A stretch of DNA of 64,000 nt from Anoplolepis gracilipes (GCF_047496725.1 NC_132978.1:3897501-3961500), one strand, 5' to 3'. Numbered from the stretch's first letter, positions 13,956-26,006 are shown. The notes: generated from the letters alone by a model not told the origin. Numbers and translations: made by a program.

Positions 13956-14036
13956 ATGTCCCGCTATTATCGCACTTACGATAGTTCTATGACGATTAAA
14001 ATGGATGACACCGTGTGTCCCGTTTGCCTACGTCCG
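13956..14036 (+). CDS. Sestrin, candidate first coding exon
   Basis: An ATG at 13956 opens 27 codons ending in phase 0 at CCG|GTAAAA (GT at 14037). This fits the phase-0 acceptor of the next exon at 16480. The peptide starts MSRYYRTYDSS and ends with a CPVCLRP segment. Joined to the next exon it gives a protein of about 467 residues. Sestrin N-termini are poorly conserved, so homology cannot confirm it. The open frame continues 5' of this ATG to about 13866, so another upstream start or acceptor is possible. Alternative first exons further upstream are also possible. Confidence 0.4.
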
Positions 14037-17000
14037 GTAAAACAATATTTGATATCCAATCCAGGCGAAAGCTTTTTGTCTTTGATGTGTGTGTTTTTAT
14101 TATAAAAGAAATAAATCAGATGTAAATTTTGTACATCGTCAGTGTCTAGTTAAAAAAAATACTTGCATATTTCAGATAGTGAAGGTACTGTAACAAAAAT
14201 ATTCTTTTCGTCTATTAATACCGAATAATATTATACTTTTTTTCTTTTAAAGTAATGCCCACTAAAATCAAAACAATATTGATTTATACGCCATTATAGT
14301 CTCAATGGTTACCTCACGATATTATATAAATATATAAATATATATATTTGCATAGGTTAGCGGCCCATTACAAGGTCGACCACATCATTGCGGGACAAAA
14401 CATGTTTGCATTTGTGTACACTTGTGTCATAGCTATTTACTTACAGTTCGTTTGTGACAGTCGCATAAGTTACATTTTAATGTTTATTGGCTCAGTCAAT
14501 ATTTTTATTACTATTTTGCTTCAGCATGACGTCCGATGAATAACATATTGCAGGATTGTCGGTGTAAAAATCGATAAGACAATTTCCTAGAAATATTTAT
14601 CCAATTGTTAATAAACATCGATACCGCGTAGACAATGTAGTTCATTAACTAACAATGTATTAACAATGCTTTTTTAACGATTAAGCAATCGATATATGAA
14701 AGTGACTTGCGAAATCATTAAATACTCGTTATCGATTGTCAAGATATTGCGAGAGAGTCTAATGAGAATTATTATCTACTTGCGTTTTTTTAAGAAAAAA
14801 TATTCTCTTTTACTCTTGTGTAGATATCATTGAAACTTAATTTGCAATATTGAGTAATTTTTATATGTCGAGTTGCTTTCTGTATATATATATATATATA
14901 TATATATGGGAAAGATAAAGTGTCATGCATGCAAAGGAGCTTTGTATGCGGAAGTGTCATAGGAACGATTAATCGAATATCAACTCTCACATTCTCGCGA
15001 AATGATGGAAGACAAAAGATTTCGTGAATCTGATTTCCGAGTTAATCGATATACATCGAGTGATTCGCTAATTTCGAAGCGCGAGCACGCACATGACGAA
15101 TGACTGTTTACTCGTACATTTCGTACTCCAATACATTCTCAGCGATCCTAAAATGTGATTGTGTCAGCTCTCATCGATCACCCTAGTAGCTCTTCCGACC
15201 GACGAAAGCTTGGCTAATAAGCTTGACAGTAGGCGAAATATTTATAACTGATGAGTTAATTTCAATATCGGGATACAAGAAAACTGGCAAACAGGAACTA
15301 TGTATAAATATTAACAAGCTAGTAAATCGCATTAAGCGGTGAAACGTGACTCGATGAAAAAGTCACGTTTGTTTATTCTCTAACGCGGATTATTTTAAAT
15401 GTTTTGAGTTAGGAAATATATATGTTTACGTTAAATTTACATATTAATAGATCTCGATAATTTTTTTAAAAATGTAGATATTTCAATATCCCAAGGATTA
15501 AATACATGAGAAAGGAGATTTATATAATTTTTGAAATATTTATTTTGATATATCTGAATCCTCTCTTTTTGTATGTGATGGCAGATTGCTTTGTCTTTAA
15601 ATAAAATCTTCTGTAATACCTAATCTTGTATACTGATATATTTTGCTACGACCGAGATTTAGGAACACGTTCATTAGAACATATGATACTCTAGTATTTC
15701 TACTGCGCGGAACTGTAATTTATGCCGGTATCTATTTTAGCTGTCCTTATCTCTCACGACGTATGTACAAAGACACGAGGTGATATATTAATCAGTAGTA
15801 GTCAAGACGAACTGTCGAATGATGCAACGCAAACACCTGATTGCGCGGATCGCTTTCGGATGACCCGGATATATTCCACTCCTTCATATTCAAACACATA
15901 TCATAAACGCGATTATGTAATTGATATCGCGATCAACGTATATCAAATGTGTCTCCTACTCCTCCCACCCCCGCATTTCTATCTTTTTACAACGAGCTAT
16001 GAGACAAGTGCGATAAGGTTATAAAATCGATTCATATCGTGTATAAAACGCGTAGATGAAAATGCTGACTTTCTAATGCTCAAAATTTATCACCGGACAA
16101 GGTACAACTAACGAGTTTCAGGCACTCACGTGACCGGGTTGATCAATTATCAGATAGGTTCTAATGCGAGGATAAATATTTCTGTTTGAAAAAAAAATAA
16201 GCGAAGCCCGAATACATTTCTAACGTTTCGAAGTATAATGTTGAAGATAATTTCCATAATCCGTTGTAATGATTTTTAAATTAAATTCGACCATCTCTTC
16301 GCGCACGTACTATTTTTTTATCTCTTGACATTAAATATTTCTAAATTTTAAGTCGGATGCGTTATCAGATTAAAGTGTTCCGTTATATTATTCACGAAGC
16401 ACTCTAATCTAGCGTACAACCCGTAACGTTTAGCGTATACGCTTTTATTTATGTGCAATGTGCTTTGATTGTGTTGCAGACGCATGTGTTATTGATGGAT
16501 GCTTTCGTGCAGAACAACAGGCTGGATCATGTCTCGAGGGTAATGTCATCGCATCCATCGTACCTGGAACATTTTCTGCGGACTCAGCATTTTATCCTTC
16601 GAGGTGATGGACCACTTCCTTACGACTACCGACATCTCATCGCTATTATGGTGAGTTTTCATTCTTATCATTTTATATGGAAAGTTTCGCAAATTCTGCA
16701 AAATCAAGTACATTTCGAATGGGGAAAGAATTTTTTGTATTCCATTAGTTGACTTTTCTGGACGTTATTTTCAATATGTCTTATTTTTTTTTTTTGTTTT
16801 TTTTTTGAAAAATATTCTTCGGCCAAACGTATAATAATTTATCACGCGTGCGAGAAGAATCGTAACTTACGAGACTAAGCTTTTCTTCATCTTTTCTCTA
16901 AAGTTCCCCGATCATTCTCAAGCGGCAGCAGGTCACCGGGTCGAAGGTTATCGCTGTCTGAGTAGATGCAACGTGTGTATGTTTCGTAACGTCACGCACG

Positions 17001-18984
17001 TTGTCGTAGAAAAGACTCGGTGAAAAATAACACTGACTGTTCCTTTATTATGATCTTTACCATTCGACGACATGTATGCTTGCTCGTCATTACTTTTACC
17101 CATTCTTGCATCAAAACATGCCTTTTTGTTATATTCAATTATATAACTACTTATGACTCTCTTAGATATACAAATATAAAAAATAAAAGCACGTGTAGGA
17201 ATCATCTTGAAAACAAGATTCTCTTTTTTCACAAAATTGTGTTATTGTAATTATGACAGAATTTTATAAGAGTGTGCTTACTGGTTAGATAAAATTGTAT
17301 TTCATTTCCCAATTAGATAATTTTTTCTGTTCCTATCGACGACTTAAATTATAACAACAAATAAAATTTAATATTGTCATGATTGTAACCGTTTTATAGA
17401 ATATAAATAATACATGAGTGAATGTATTAATCGAATATCTTCTTACAAAAATCAGCAGGCAAATATTTTTCAATAAGTGAATCGTTTAACACTCGGAATA
17501 TATAGATTTGTGGGACAAACAGGCTTGTCTAGATAACACACACAGAACAGAGAGATAAAATAAGTTTGTCGACTTTACTTTATAGCAAGAACCACATAAA
17601 TTCGTGATGTGTTTACCTGCACAAATAAAATTGTAATATATCTTTTTTTGAAACATCACAAAGTTGCGACTTTTTATTCGTCTTTAAAAATATGTGTCGA
17701 ATAACTTATAGAATTTTAAAAGTTTTATATAGACAAATATTCAAATATAACATTTTTTTTTTATTTTTCTGCGATATTCGAGAAAAACAAATTTACTCGT
17801 TTTCCACGATTATTTGAAAGGAGTCTATTTGATTTCCTGTTTATTTTTGCTTTCTTTCCTTTCAAAATTGTCTTTCTTGCATTAAGCTTTATTTCACTTA
17901 ATTTCACTTTATCTCTGGAGATTTCATAATTATCCATTGAATGTACTTCCGTGGATGTGTATAAAGCACAATATGAAACTGATGAAAACCACGGTGCTGT
18001 TAGAGACACTCGATATAAACATGAGAGCAGGTATGCTAATTTTATAAACTGGTTTAGTATGAATTGTGGAGTTAACAGTTACTTGACGAACATTCATCGC
18101 AACTAATTTTATTTATTAAAAATCTTGGATAAACTGCGCAGATTCTAAGTGTTATCTCTTTATATATTATAATATTACAGTTTCTTTGACGTAATTGGAA
18201 ATGCAAGTTAGATTCCGTATTCAGATATTTCATATTCATTGATAATTCGACTAATTTTTGTATACATTTTCAAAGATCTTGATAAATTCGAATCGAAAAG
18301 AAAATTTGTCTTTATATTATTTAAACATAATATTATCTGAGTTCGATTTTATATTAAAATCACGAGATTCAAACATTTTAAGTTTATTCCAATTTAAATT
18401 CGATTATTGCTGCTTTTGCGCGTTTTTCATCAACTCGTTTGATCTTCGAATTATCTCGATTTACTGATCTGATAATTCGGGAGATGCACCAGCAGGCGCG
18501 ATATAGACGAAATATCATTATGGCGCGTGTGATGATCGAGAAAGCTTTATCTCATGGCGGGGTGCGGACGAAGATGAGGATAAATTGTTGGTCGCTACAC
18601 GTGGATGGAACGCGATAAAATGATAAGGTATCTAAAAAGCAGCTTTTCTACTGGTAAACATTTTTTGCACGATGCGCGTGGTTCTTCTCTTCGGGGTTCG
18701 CCTTGCGGTGAAACTGATGTTGAAAAAATCAATTGAATCGTATCTCATTAGGCAAAGATTTATTACAAATTGTAACGAGATTAAAAATAGCTACGTAACA
18801 AATAAATCTCAAGATCTCATTTAAACATAGGAATAATAACAAAATATTCTAATACAATTAGAGAGTCATATTTTATTAATTATCATCAAATTGCTTTTCT
18901 TGATTATCACGAGAAAGTAAAAGAAAAATGTTAAAATATTTGTCTACACTATCTACTTTTTAGATTTGAATATTTATAAATATA

Positions 18985-19032
<48 letters not shown>

Positions 19033-19287
19033 TATTTATAAATATTCAATAAATTCCGAATATTGATCTACATAAAAAAAAATAAAAAATTTCTTTATAT
19101 CATTTTTATAGATGATGTACATATCAATATATCTATGTATAAATTATATACATATACATATATACATATATATATAATTTATACATAGATATATTGATAT
19201 GTACATCATCTATAAAAATGATATAAAGAAATTTTTTATTTTTTTTATGTAGATCAATATTCGGAATTTATTGAATATTTATAAATA

Positions 19288-19337
<50 letters not shown>

Positions 19338-19547
19338 TATATTTATAAATATTCAAATCTAAAAAGTAGATAGTGTAGACAAATATTTTAACATTTTTCT
19401 TTTACTTTCTCGTGATATTCAAGAAAAGCAATTTGATGATAATTAATAAAATATGACTCTCTAATTGTATTAGAATATTTTGTTATTATTCCTATGTTTA
19501 AATGAGATCTTGAGATTTATTTACAGTACATATCAATATATCTATGT

Positions 19548-19593
<46 letters not shown>

Positions 19594-22500
19594 ATTTATA
19601 CATAGATATATTGATATGTATATCATCTATAAAAATGATATAAAGAAATTTTTATTTTTTTTTATGTAGATCAATATTCTGAATTTATTCTACAAACAAA
19701 TGAAATGTCACAGCTTTGTGATATTTGAAAAAATATATACATATTTGAATTTATTTATTTTATTTTCGTAAACATTATATCGCAAATTTGTATGATTCTT
19801 GCAGCAAAATAAATACATCACTATATATTGTGTATATAAATGAAAGAAAACATCGTATCAGATTGACTTTGAAAGATAAGTGTCATTTAATTGTCGCTAA
19901 TCGCTCTGTCTCAAATTATATCTTCTAGCTACTGCAGATATAAATTTCCTGCGGTTATCAGTGTTTATTATCAATGATTATAATAGCTTAACAATTGTGA
20001 ACTTTTTTAGAACTTCTTTTGAAAATAATGATATGTAAAGCATCAGAAAACGGATAATGTGAATATCGTGAATCGGATGTGCGTCGATTTCGAGTCATGA
20101 CGAAATGTCGCGGCGAATTTATCGTTATCGTGGGCTGCTCGTAATTTTGCAGCTTGTTTACGATGGGGTTATCAGAGAGTACCAAAGGTATGCTCTTTCA
20201 CGATTCGGGAAAGAAAAATAGGATGTGTTTTTCCCGCGGTGGTTTCCGATTACATTTACGATTGTAAGCGTAATACCGGAAAATCGAATATCTGTTATCG
20301 AGATGTACTTTAAAATGTAGTAGATACATACTCGGGTTTTCCTCGCAATTATCAGTCACGTACATATTGTTTTTTGATGATAAATAAATTATTGTTTTCA
20401 GTACTTTATCATTTTTCCCGTACGATAATCTCCGGCGCAAAATAAAAATCGATATAGTAAAGTCTTGCTGAGCATTTTACGATAATTAATATTCATTAAT
20501 CTCTGATATAATTGCGCCATGTGAAACGATGATGCTTCCGTAAACTTTCATAATTGACGAATTTGATGATAATCGGATTTGGCTGCTGATTGATTACGTG
20601 ATAAAATTGATGCTAATAATCTTCATTTTTTTTTTTTTTTTTTTTTTTTTTAATCTTGATACACCCTGATAATTTTCACTCTCCTTTCGTGAAAATCGCA
20701 AAATTTCTGTAGATATCTCTTTTATAGATTGATCTCTTGCTCCTGTCAGTCAAACTAATAAACACGATAAATTATTAATAGAACATGCCACCCTCTCTCT
20801 GGGCATTTTGTTTTTCGAGAAAATACATTAGATTCTTAAAGTATTTGCGGACTCTTCTCTTATCGCTTATCATGACTCTCGAATCGATTGATTTTCAGAG
20901 ATGCTTCGTGGCAAACAGGTGTCTTGTTTGCTATTTTATCGCACTCTCTTATGCAAACACACACGCACTCTCTCTCTCTCTCTCTCTCTCTTTTTTTCCT
21001 TCTCTCTTTCTTTTTCTACTTTGTTTCTTTTTTATCCTGCTTTTTTCATATTTGTCCTTTATCATGATATTGATGCCATGTCCTGTCATGATTATTGATC
21101 GATTCTATGGCTGGATCGCGTTGCATCTACCACTCCCACACATTCTCCACAGTCAACAAAATGGCAAGTCAGAGATGCGGTACCGATACATGTTTTCTTT
21201 AGGTTTTGCAAAATTACTCACGCAAAAATAAATAGATCATCACCGAATTCGCGTCAGGTAAATCAAGCTTCAAATAATTGCGTTCATCTAAAATGTACAT
21301 TATAAATTTTCAGGTTTTTTTCTTTTACATTAACAAAGAATTTACTTAAATTATATGTCCTAAATTTTTCATTATTCGAGAATTTATTTTTCTTTCAATA
21401 TCAATCACGTAAATATGTAGATATTTTTATACAACATGATATTATAATGTGGGGTTATCAGCGGATTTAAAGTGTTTATCACATATCAAGTTCTTAATTC
21501 TTTTCACGCATATATTTTCGATAATATTTTTTAAATGTTTATCTTATTCAAACATTTTAGTCAGATCGTTGTATCATTTTCTCACTTATGCTCGATGACT
21601 AATATTCTATAGGGTTAAGATTTGTCAATTACAAGGTTGATTACGTAACGGTTCGATAATTTGTAGGTTTTCTCACCGTTTGTCGAGAGATTAAGCACGG
21701 CGTATAGAATAAAATTCAAAACTCGATATCTGCTGGATTTGACACGTGCTGAAAATGATAACGTGATAACACGCGCGATATTGCCGGTCGCGACCTCGCA
21801 AATAATTTTGTGTCGCGATGCATCATCACGTCGTCGTCAATTCGCCTCTCGTTGTTCGAAATTTGTGTTGTGTTGAAATTGAAAAACACAGGGGAAAGAG
21901 AGAGATAGAGAGAGAAAGAGAAAAGCTAGAAGTCTCTCCCTCCTTCCTCTCGAAAATCGAGCCAATAACTCGACGCTCGTCCTCGAAAATTTGTGGAACG
22001 GGAAATCTATCGCGTTTATCGCGCGATATATGCCCGATTACGCACGCATGTACACACCTATATACATGCATACGCACGTGTGTGGGAATACACGTGCTAA
22101 TCGACGGCAATAATGCATGGCGCAGACGCGATCGGCACCCGGTATTCAATACCCGAATAGAAATTCCTCGCGGGGCGAAATTGCTTTCGGTCGATTCGCG
22201 CGCTCGCGAGCTCGCTCGTTTTATTCGCGCTTATTTCCCTATGGATAGTATCTTATCGTCGAGCATTATCTATCTGCCCAAGCCAATTCTGCAGACCCGT
22301 ATGTATGTCTGCTTATTGTGATGCGCAGCCTGAGGCGAACGGCGATAACGGCGAGATTACGAGGCTTGTATCGTCAAAATGTAGCCGTAAATTCATTGAT
22401 TTATTACACGTACAGTGTGTGCATTGTAATTAGGCCGTGATTATATTATATCATTACTTGACATTACCCGGCATCAGAAACATCTGGAAAGAAACGTTTC

Positions 22501-25500
22501 CATTGTGTACTCAAATTATGTTTTATCACAGAGATCAATTAGCGGAATATTCAGGTTCTCGACTTCTTCTCGGAGATTATCTAAAATTTTTTAAAGTCCC
22601 CTTCAGTGATGACGTACGTGATTTAATATTGTACAATAAGCTTGTGAGAAAGATTACATTATGATGGAAACAGTTTTAAAAAAAGTAGCGTCAAGTGGTA
22701 TCGCGGATAAATCGACAGATAAGTTGATGAGAAAACAGGTTTGAAGATCCATCTATCCATGTAATTTCAGGCTGCGGGTAGGCACCAATGTAGCTACCTT
22801 ATAAACCTGCAGAAGAGAGAGTTCCTTCTTCAGGGCGGTGACCCCTTGTGGCTCCAAGGTCTGAGATCGATCCCGGGGAAGCTGCAAGATCTCTATGAGA
22901 TCAACAAGATCCTAGCTCATAGACCATGGCTCCTGAACAAGTCACACATAGAGGTAAGCGGTAAAAAAATTCTTATGAATTCTATTTTATCCATAATTTG
23001 TTAAATTTCCGAGAGAATTATACTTGAGAATATTGGTAAAATACGTTTGTTACAATTTTGTTTTTTATTTGCAGAAATTGACTAAGGGCGACGATAATTG
23101 GTCCTTAGCCGAGGTTGTCCAAGCGATAGTCCTGTTAGCTCACTTCCACTCGTTGTCGTCTTTCGCGTTTTCCTGCGGGATTAACGAGGAATTGGATAAC
23201 GTAACTGGCCATCATTACAAGGAGAACATACAGGACAATAGTAATAAGGTACCGCCCGCCAAAGATAAGTTATCCAGCAGTCCGAAGAAAATTCCCAACG
23301 GCGATGGCAAGACCGGTATGTTATCTACTTGTCTTACTATAGATAATATTGATAACGAGAAAGGATTTAGAATTTGAATTTTTTAATCACGCTCTTTTAA
23401 TTATTTATTATATACGTAATTAAATTTTACACACGACTTTGGATTTTTTACACAGAAAATATGCCGTCACCGCCGTCGTCGCCGAGCATAGTCGGCGAAC
23501 AGGAAGTTGGCGTAGAGACTCTGATGGAACGTATGAAACGCCTCTCGGAAAAGTCCGAGTCCTATCAGATCACGCAGGAGGAACTTTCCAAGAGATTCGA
23601 GACTGTCGAAACGCAGTCGGCCGAGCTGGCGGCGGCGCCGCAGAGAAGTAGCTCCGTCCTCGACTCGGATATCGGTCTATTCATCGAGGATCCCACCTTC
23701 ATCTATCAGGATTTCGCTAAGGTGAGGTTTACTCACCGCTACCGAAAATAACTGTCAACCGTGAAATGGCTGTCCTCACTCTCATGTCCATTAGTGTCCG
23801 TCCCTTAAGTGTGGTTTGCACGATGCTTTCTTACTAGCTACAAACGTGCTAGATAGAGGAAGAAGCGTATTAATTTACTAGCATTTTAAAATATATGATG
23901 TTTTTACTAGCATGCTAATGGCTAGTAAAAAAAGCATCGTGTGTAACTACATTTTAATTGGACTGCTTCGTCCATTTATACGGATAATATCGACGTTATT
24001 CGAGACCTTTATGTTATTCATTTGACGTTCCGACGATGATTCCGACGCGTTGTTTTGGCATGCCTAACAAGTAGTGCGTAATCGATTAGAGCCGAAAGGA
24101 TATTCTCAAGGTAGCGTGTGGCTCATCCATGAATATTTAAGTCAGCTGCGCTTGCTTCGCGCTCGCGAAGCTTACGGCGACGCTCGCGTAACTGCCATGA
24201 ATATTTACCGCGCGACAACAACATTGTGTATCGACTGACTCGAGGTAGCCGTGTGAAGGCGGGGCATCGACGATCATGCCACGCTTTAATTATGCGCAAG
24301 TTATGAGAAAAAAATCGCTTTGCCGGATAATCTAAGTTACATATTTCATTTTCTTGCTTTTTTCTTTGGCATGATCATTTTTCATCTCTTGTGACCTTTC
24401 GACGGTGCAATTATTTTTTTCCTCGTTTCTCGGCCCTTTCTCTTAACGCGATTCTTTTGTTTCTTTTTTTTAGCGCGGTCAACTGAACGACATACCGACC
24501 TTCCGTGTCCAGGATTACTCGTGGGACGATCATGGTTATTCCCTGGTGAATCGTCTTTACAACGACGTCGGTAACCTCCTTGACGATAAATTCAAGACCG
24601 CGTACAATCTGACGTACTACACCATGGGCACGCACAATAAGGTCGACACGTCACGCTTCAGACGGGCGATCTGGAACTACATACAGTGCATGTTTGGCAT
24701 CAGGCACGACGATTATGATTACAATGAAGTGAATCAATTGCTCGAGCGTAGTCTCAAAACCTTCATCAAGAGTGCCGTTTGTTATCCAGAACGTGTCACT
24801 AAAAAGGATTACGATCGCGTCATGAGGGAATTCAAGCACAGCGAAAAGGTAAGCGTAGATATATCTCTCGAATAAGGTATTTAGTAAAATTAATCTCTTG
24901 AGAGAGTTTTTTCAAATTTTAATTTAAATTAAATGCTAATCGAAATGATACCAAAATATTTGCTTCATTAAACAGAGATTGACTGTCTTAAAATTGAAAT
25001 ATTTATGGTAATAAAAATAGCATCGTTAAGATGTAATATTTATCAAATTGACGTTGATAGCTTGTTTTTTATTTCAATGTTTATGACACATTTTATATTA
25101 ACATTTTTATATGAAAACAACTAATTGTGAATAATAGAAGGCAATTATAAGAGCATTAGAATTTTATTTTCTCAATAATATATTGTAATTTCATGTCTCT
25201 TAAAAAAAAATTCAATTAAAAGTTATCAGATATTTTAGTTTGTTTAAACTTTTTCTCATGCGATGCTACGTAACTTTTGAATTATTTTGTCACTTGAGCA
25301 ACTACTTTAACCTGCGCGCGTTTGATTAAAATAATTTAATTAAAGAATAAAAAAAAGAAGTCTTTTGTACAGTATCTTTTATTTTGAAATTGAGCGATGA
25401 TCTTATCAAAGTATATGCAATTTCCACTGATAAAATGGCTGCGAAAGTTGGGTATAACTTTAAAAATATCAAGTCTTGTAGAAATTTAAATAAACAGTGA

Positions 25501-25847
25501 TTTATGTAAATAAGTTCAGAAGTTAAATGTGTTAAATACGAAGAATACGCTTTACATAGGTTAAAAATAGCTTGCCTGTTATTTAGTTTTCGTGATAATT
25601 AAGATTAGCTCGTATGAACTATGCACTTAAAATCAACCATTTCACGTCTTTGATAAGACTTTTAACACGACGAAAAGAAAAAAAAAAATAAACATAAGAA
25701 AAATATATTCTTGCATAGGCGAGATGTTATTAAATACTGTATTTCTGTTTTTTTTTTCAGGTCCATGTGAACCTAATGATTCTAGAGGCTCGCATGCAAG
25801 CGGAATTGCTATATGCTCTTCGTGCCGTGATGCGATATATGACCTAA
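13956..25847 (+). CDS. Sestrin gene (whole coding span)
   Basis: Sestrins are cytosolic stress-induced proteins. They bind GATOR2 and restrain TORC1, and they act as leucine sensors. The six exons from 16480 to 25847 splice at GT..AG sites without a frame break into 440 residues that follow human SESN2 along its globular part. Recognisable blocks are the N-terminal helical domain with RHQCSYL, the linker with HRPWL and NWSLAEVVQ, an acidic/serine variable loop, and the C-terminal domain with RRAIWNYIQC, RHDDYDY, VNQLLER and the terminal ALRAVMRYMT. With the candidate first exon the protein is about 467 residues, close to the 480 of SESN2. Coding exons are 13956-14036 (candidate), 16480-16650, 22771-22953, 23075-23315, 23456-23721, 24474-24848 and 25761-25847. 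The opposing neighbour is a kainate receptor gene converging from the right. Confidence 0.93.
16480..16650 (+). CDS. Sestrin coding exon (N-terminal helical domain start)
   Basis: 57 codons in phase 0, flanked by TTGCAG|ACG and ATG|GTGAGT. The peptide contains NRLDHVSRVMSSHPSYL and ends DYRHLIAIM. It aligns with the SESN2 segment from the helix before VVMGLHPDYF to RHYIAIM, and so marks the start of the conserved N-terminal domain. It continues into the exon at 22771 across a 6.1-kb intron. Confidence 0.93.
18800..19522. repeat. Near-perfect 0.72-kb palindrome (inverted repeat with almost no loop)
   Basis: The left arm runs from 18800 to about 19160 and the right arm, from about 19162 to 19522, is its reverse complement. 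For example, left AATCTCAAGATCTCATTT matches right AAATGAGATCTTGAGATT. Only scattered mismatches and length differences in the (TA)n tracts separate the arms. There is no coding potential. It lies in a Sestrin intron, so the primary transcript could fold into a hairpin of roughly 360 bp. A folded-back MITE or a recent inverted duplication would explain it. Confidence 0.9.
19525..19690. repeat. Partial third copy of the palindrome core
   Basis: Directly next to the palindrome, the sequence repeats its centre and the inner part of its right arm (from TACATATCAATATATC to GATCAATATTCTGAATTTAT, equivalent to about 19116-19273). The two arms of the copy again flank a (TA)n tract and form their own small hairpin. 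This indicates more than one duplication step. Confidence 0.8.
20967..20991. repeat. (CT)n microsatellite
   Basis: CT dinucleotide tract inside the large Sestrin intron, followed by a T/C-rich stretch. Confidence 0.85.
22771..22953 (+). CDS. Sestrin coding exon with the RHQCSYL redox-site segment
   Basis: 61 codons in phase 0, between AATTTCAG and GAG|GTAAGC. It opens AAGRHQCSYLINLQK, the segment holding the peroxide-responsive cysteine of human SESN2 (Cys125) and Tyr127, both present here. The third residue of that site, His132 in SESN2, is Gln here (codon 22810-22812). The exon continues with GGDPLWLQGL and EINKILAHRPWLLNKSHIE, which are typical of the family. Confidence 0.95.
23075..23315 (+). 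CDS. Sestrin coding exon (linker and start of variable loop)
   Basis: 241 bases, phase 0 in and phase 1 out, after a 121-bp intron. Flanked by TTTGCAG|AAA and ACCG|GTATGT. It encodes NWSLAEVVQAIVLLAHFHSL, where SESN2 has the WSLAEL helix implicated in GATOR2 contact, then SFAFSCGI, followed by a lysine/serine-rich loop. The loop is variable in length across sestrins and expected to be disordered. Confidence 0.93.
23456..23721 (+). CDS. Sestrin coding exon (variable loop to C-terminal domain)
   Basis: 266 bases, phase 1 in and phase 0 out, after a 140-bp intron. Flanked by TACACAG and AAG|GTGAGG. It starts with a proline/serine-rich stretch, then VETLMERMKRLSEK, which matches the VEALMERM helix of SESN2. 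It ends DIGLFIEDPTFIYQDFAK, matching the FVEDPTFGYEDF motif. Confidence 0.93.
23813..23952. mobile_element. Short MITE-like element in a Sestrin intron
   Basis: The left end contains GCACGATGCTTTCTTACTAGC (23818 onward). The right end has the inverted GCTAGTAAAAAAAGCATCGT plus GTGT. The inverted repeats are about 25 bp and the element about 140 bp, with no coding capacity. It lies in the 752-bp intron 23722-24473. The superfamily is not clear from the ends. Confidence 0.6.
24474..24848 (+). CDS. Sestrin coding exon (leucine-binding C-terminal domain)
   Basis: 125 codons in phase 0, between TTTTTTAG and AAG|GTAAGC. It carries most of the SESN2 leucine pocket. Equivalents of Thr374, Thr377, Thr386 and Arg390 are kept (NLTYYT, VDTSRFRR), as is Glu451 (KHSEK). 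Leu389 is replaced by Phe (codon 24657-24659) and Trp444 by Met (codon 24822-24824). The GATOR2-binding Asp pair of SESN2 (Asp406-Asp407) is present in RHDDYDY. Human positions were assigned by counting along the SESN2 sequence from memory. Confidence 0.95.
25761..25847 (+). CDS. Sestrin terminal coding exon
   Basis: 28 codons plus TAA (25845-25847), after TTTTTTTCAG. It encodes VHVNLMILEARMQ and ends LLYALRAVMRYMT, nearly the universal sestrin C-terminus. The following bases are 3' UTR. A candidate poly-A signal AATAAA lies at 26328-26333, but longer UTRs cannot be excluded. Confidence 0.95.
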   Translation, partial: VHVNLMILEARMQAELLYALRAVMRYMT

Positions 25848-26006
25848 AGCGGAGTTTCGCGTCATCCCCTCGTCTATCTGCTGTCTGTCAGTTTGTCGAT
25901 TTGTTTTCTTAAGCCACTTTTCGCGCTATCTGGATTCCCGGAACTCTGCGCAAGGCATGGAAGGAACGAATAAGCGCGAAATCATCGAGTCTCATATGGT
26001 ACATCG

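Larger units (their letters stand above)
16651..22770 (+). other. Large Sestrin intron
   Basis: 6.1-kb intron opening GTGAGT and closing ATTTCAG. It contains the long palindrome at 18800-19522 and its partial third copy, a poly-T run near 20627-20651, and a (CT)n tract at 20967-20991. The longest open frame of the region (21818-22321) carries GA-derived Arg/Glu runs and no recognisable domain; I do not regard it as a gene. Confidence 0.8.

Noticed and set aside
15722..16024. Possible intermediate Sestrin exon
   Set aside because: The frame has no sestrin-like sequence and no convincing donor in a phase that would join 16480.
18800..19690. CRISPR-like repeat array
   Set aside because: Repeats are inverted arms and a partial copy, not regularly spaced short direct repeats, and the genome is eukaryotic.
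21818..22321. 167-residue open frame on the + strand, the longest in the window
   Set aside because: It lies in a Sestrin intron, includes Arg/Glu runs from a GA tract, is overlapped antisense by another open frame and shows no domain.
24148..24172. GCTTCGCGCTCGCGAAGC hairpin in a Sestrin intron
   Set aside because: Short palindrome in a CpG-rich patch, with no further structure or context to support a function.
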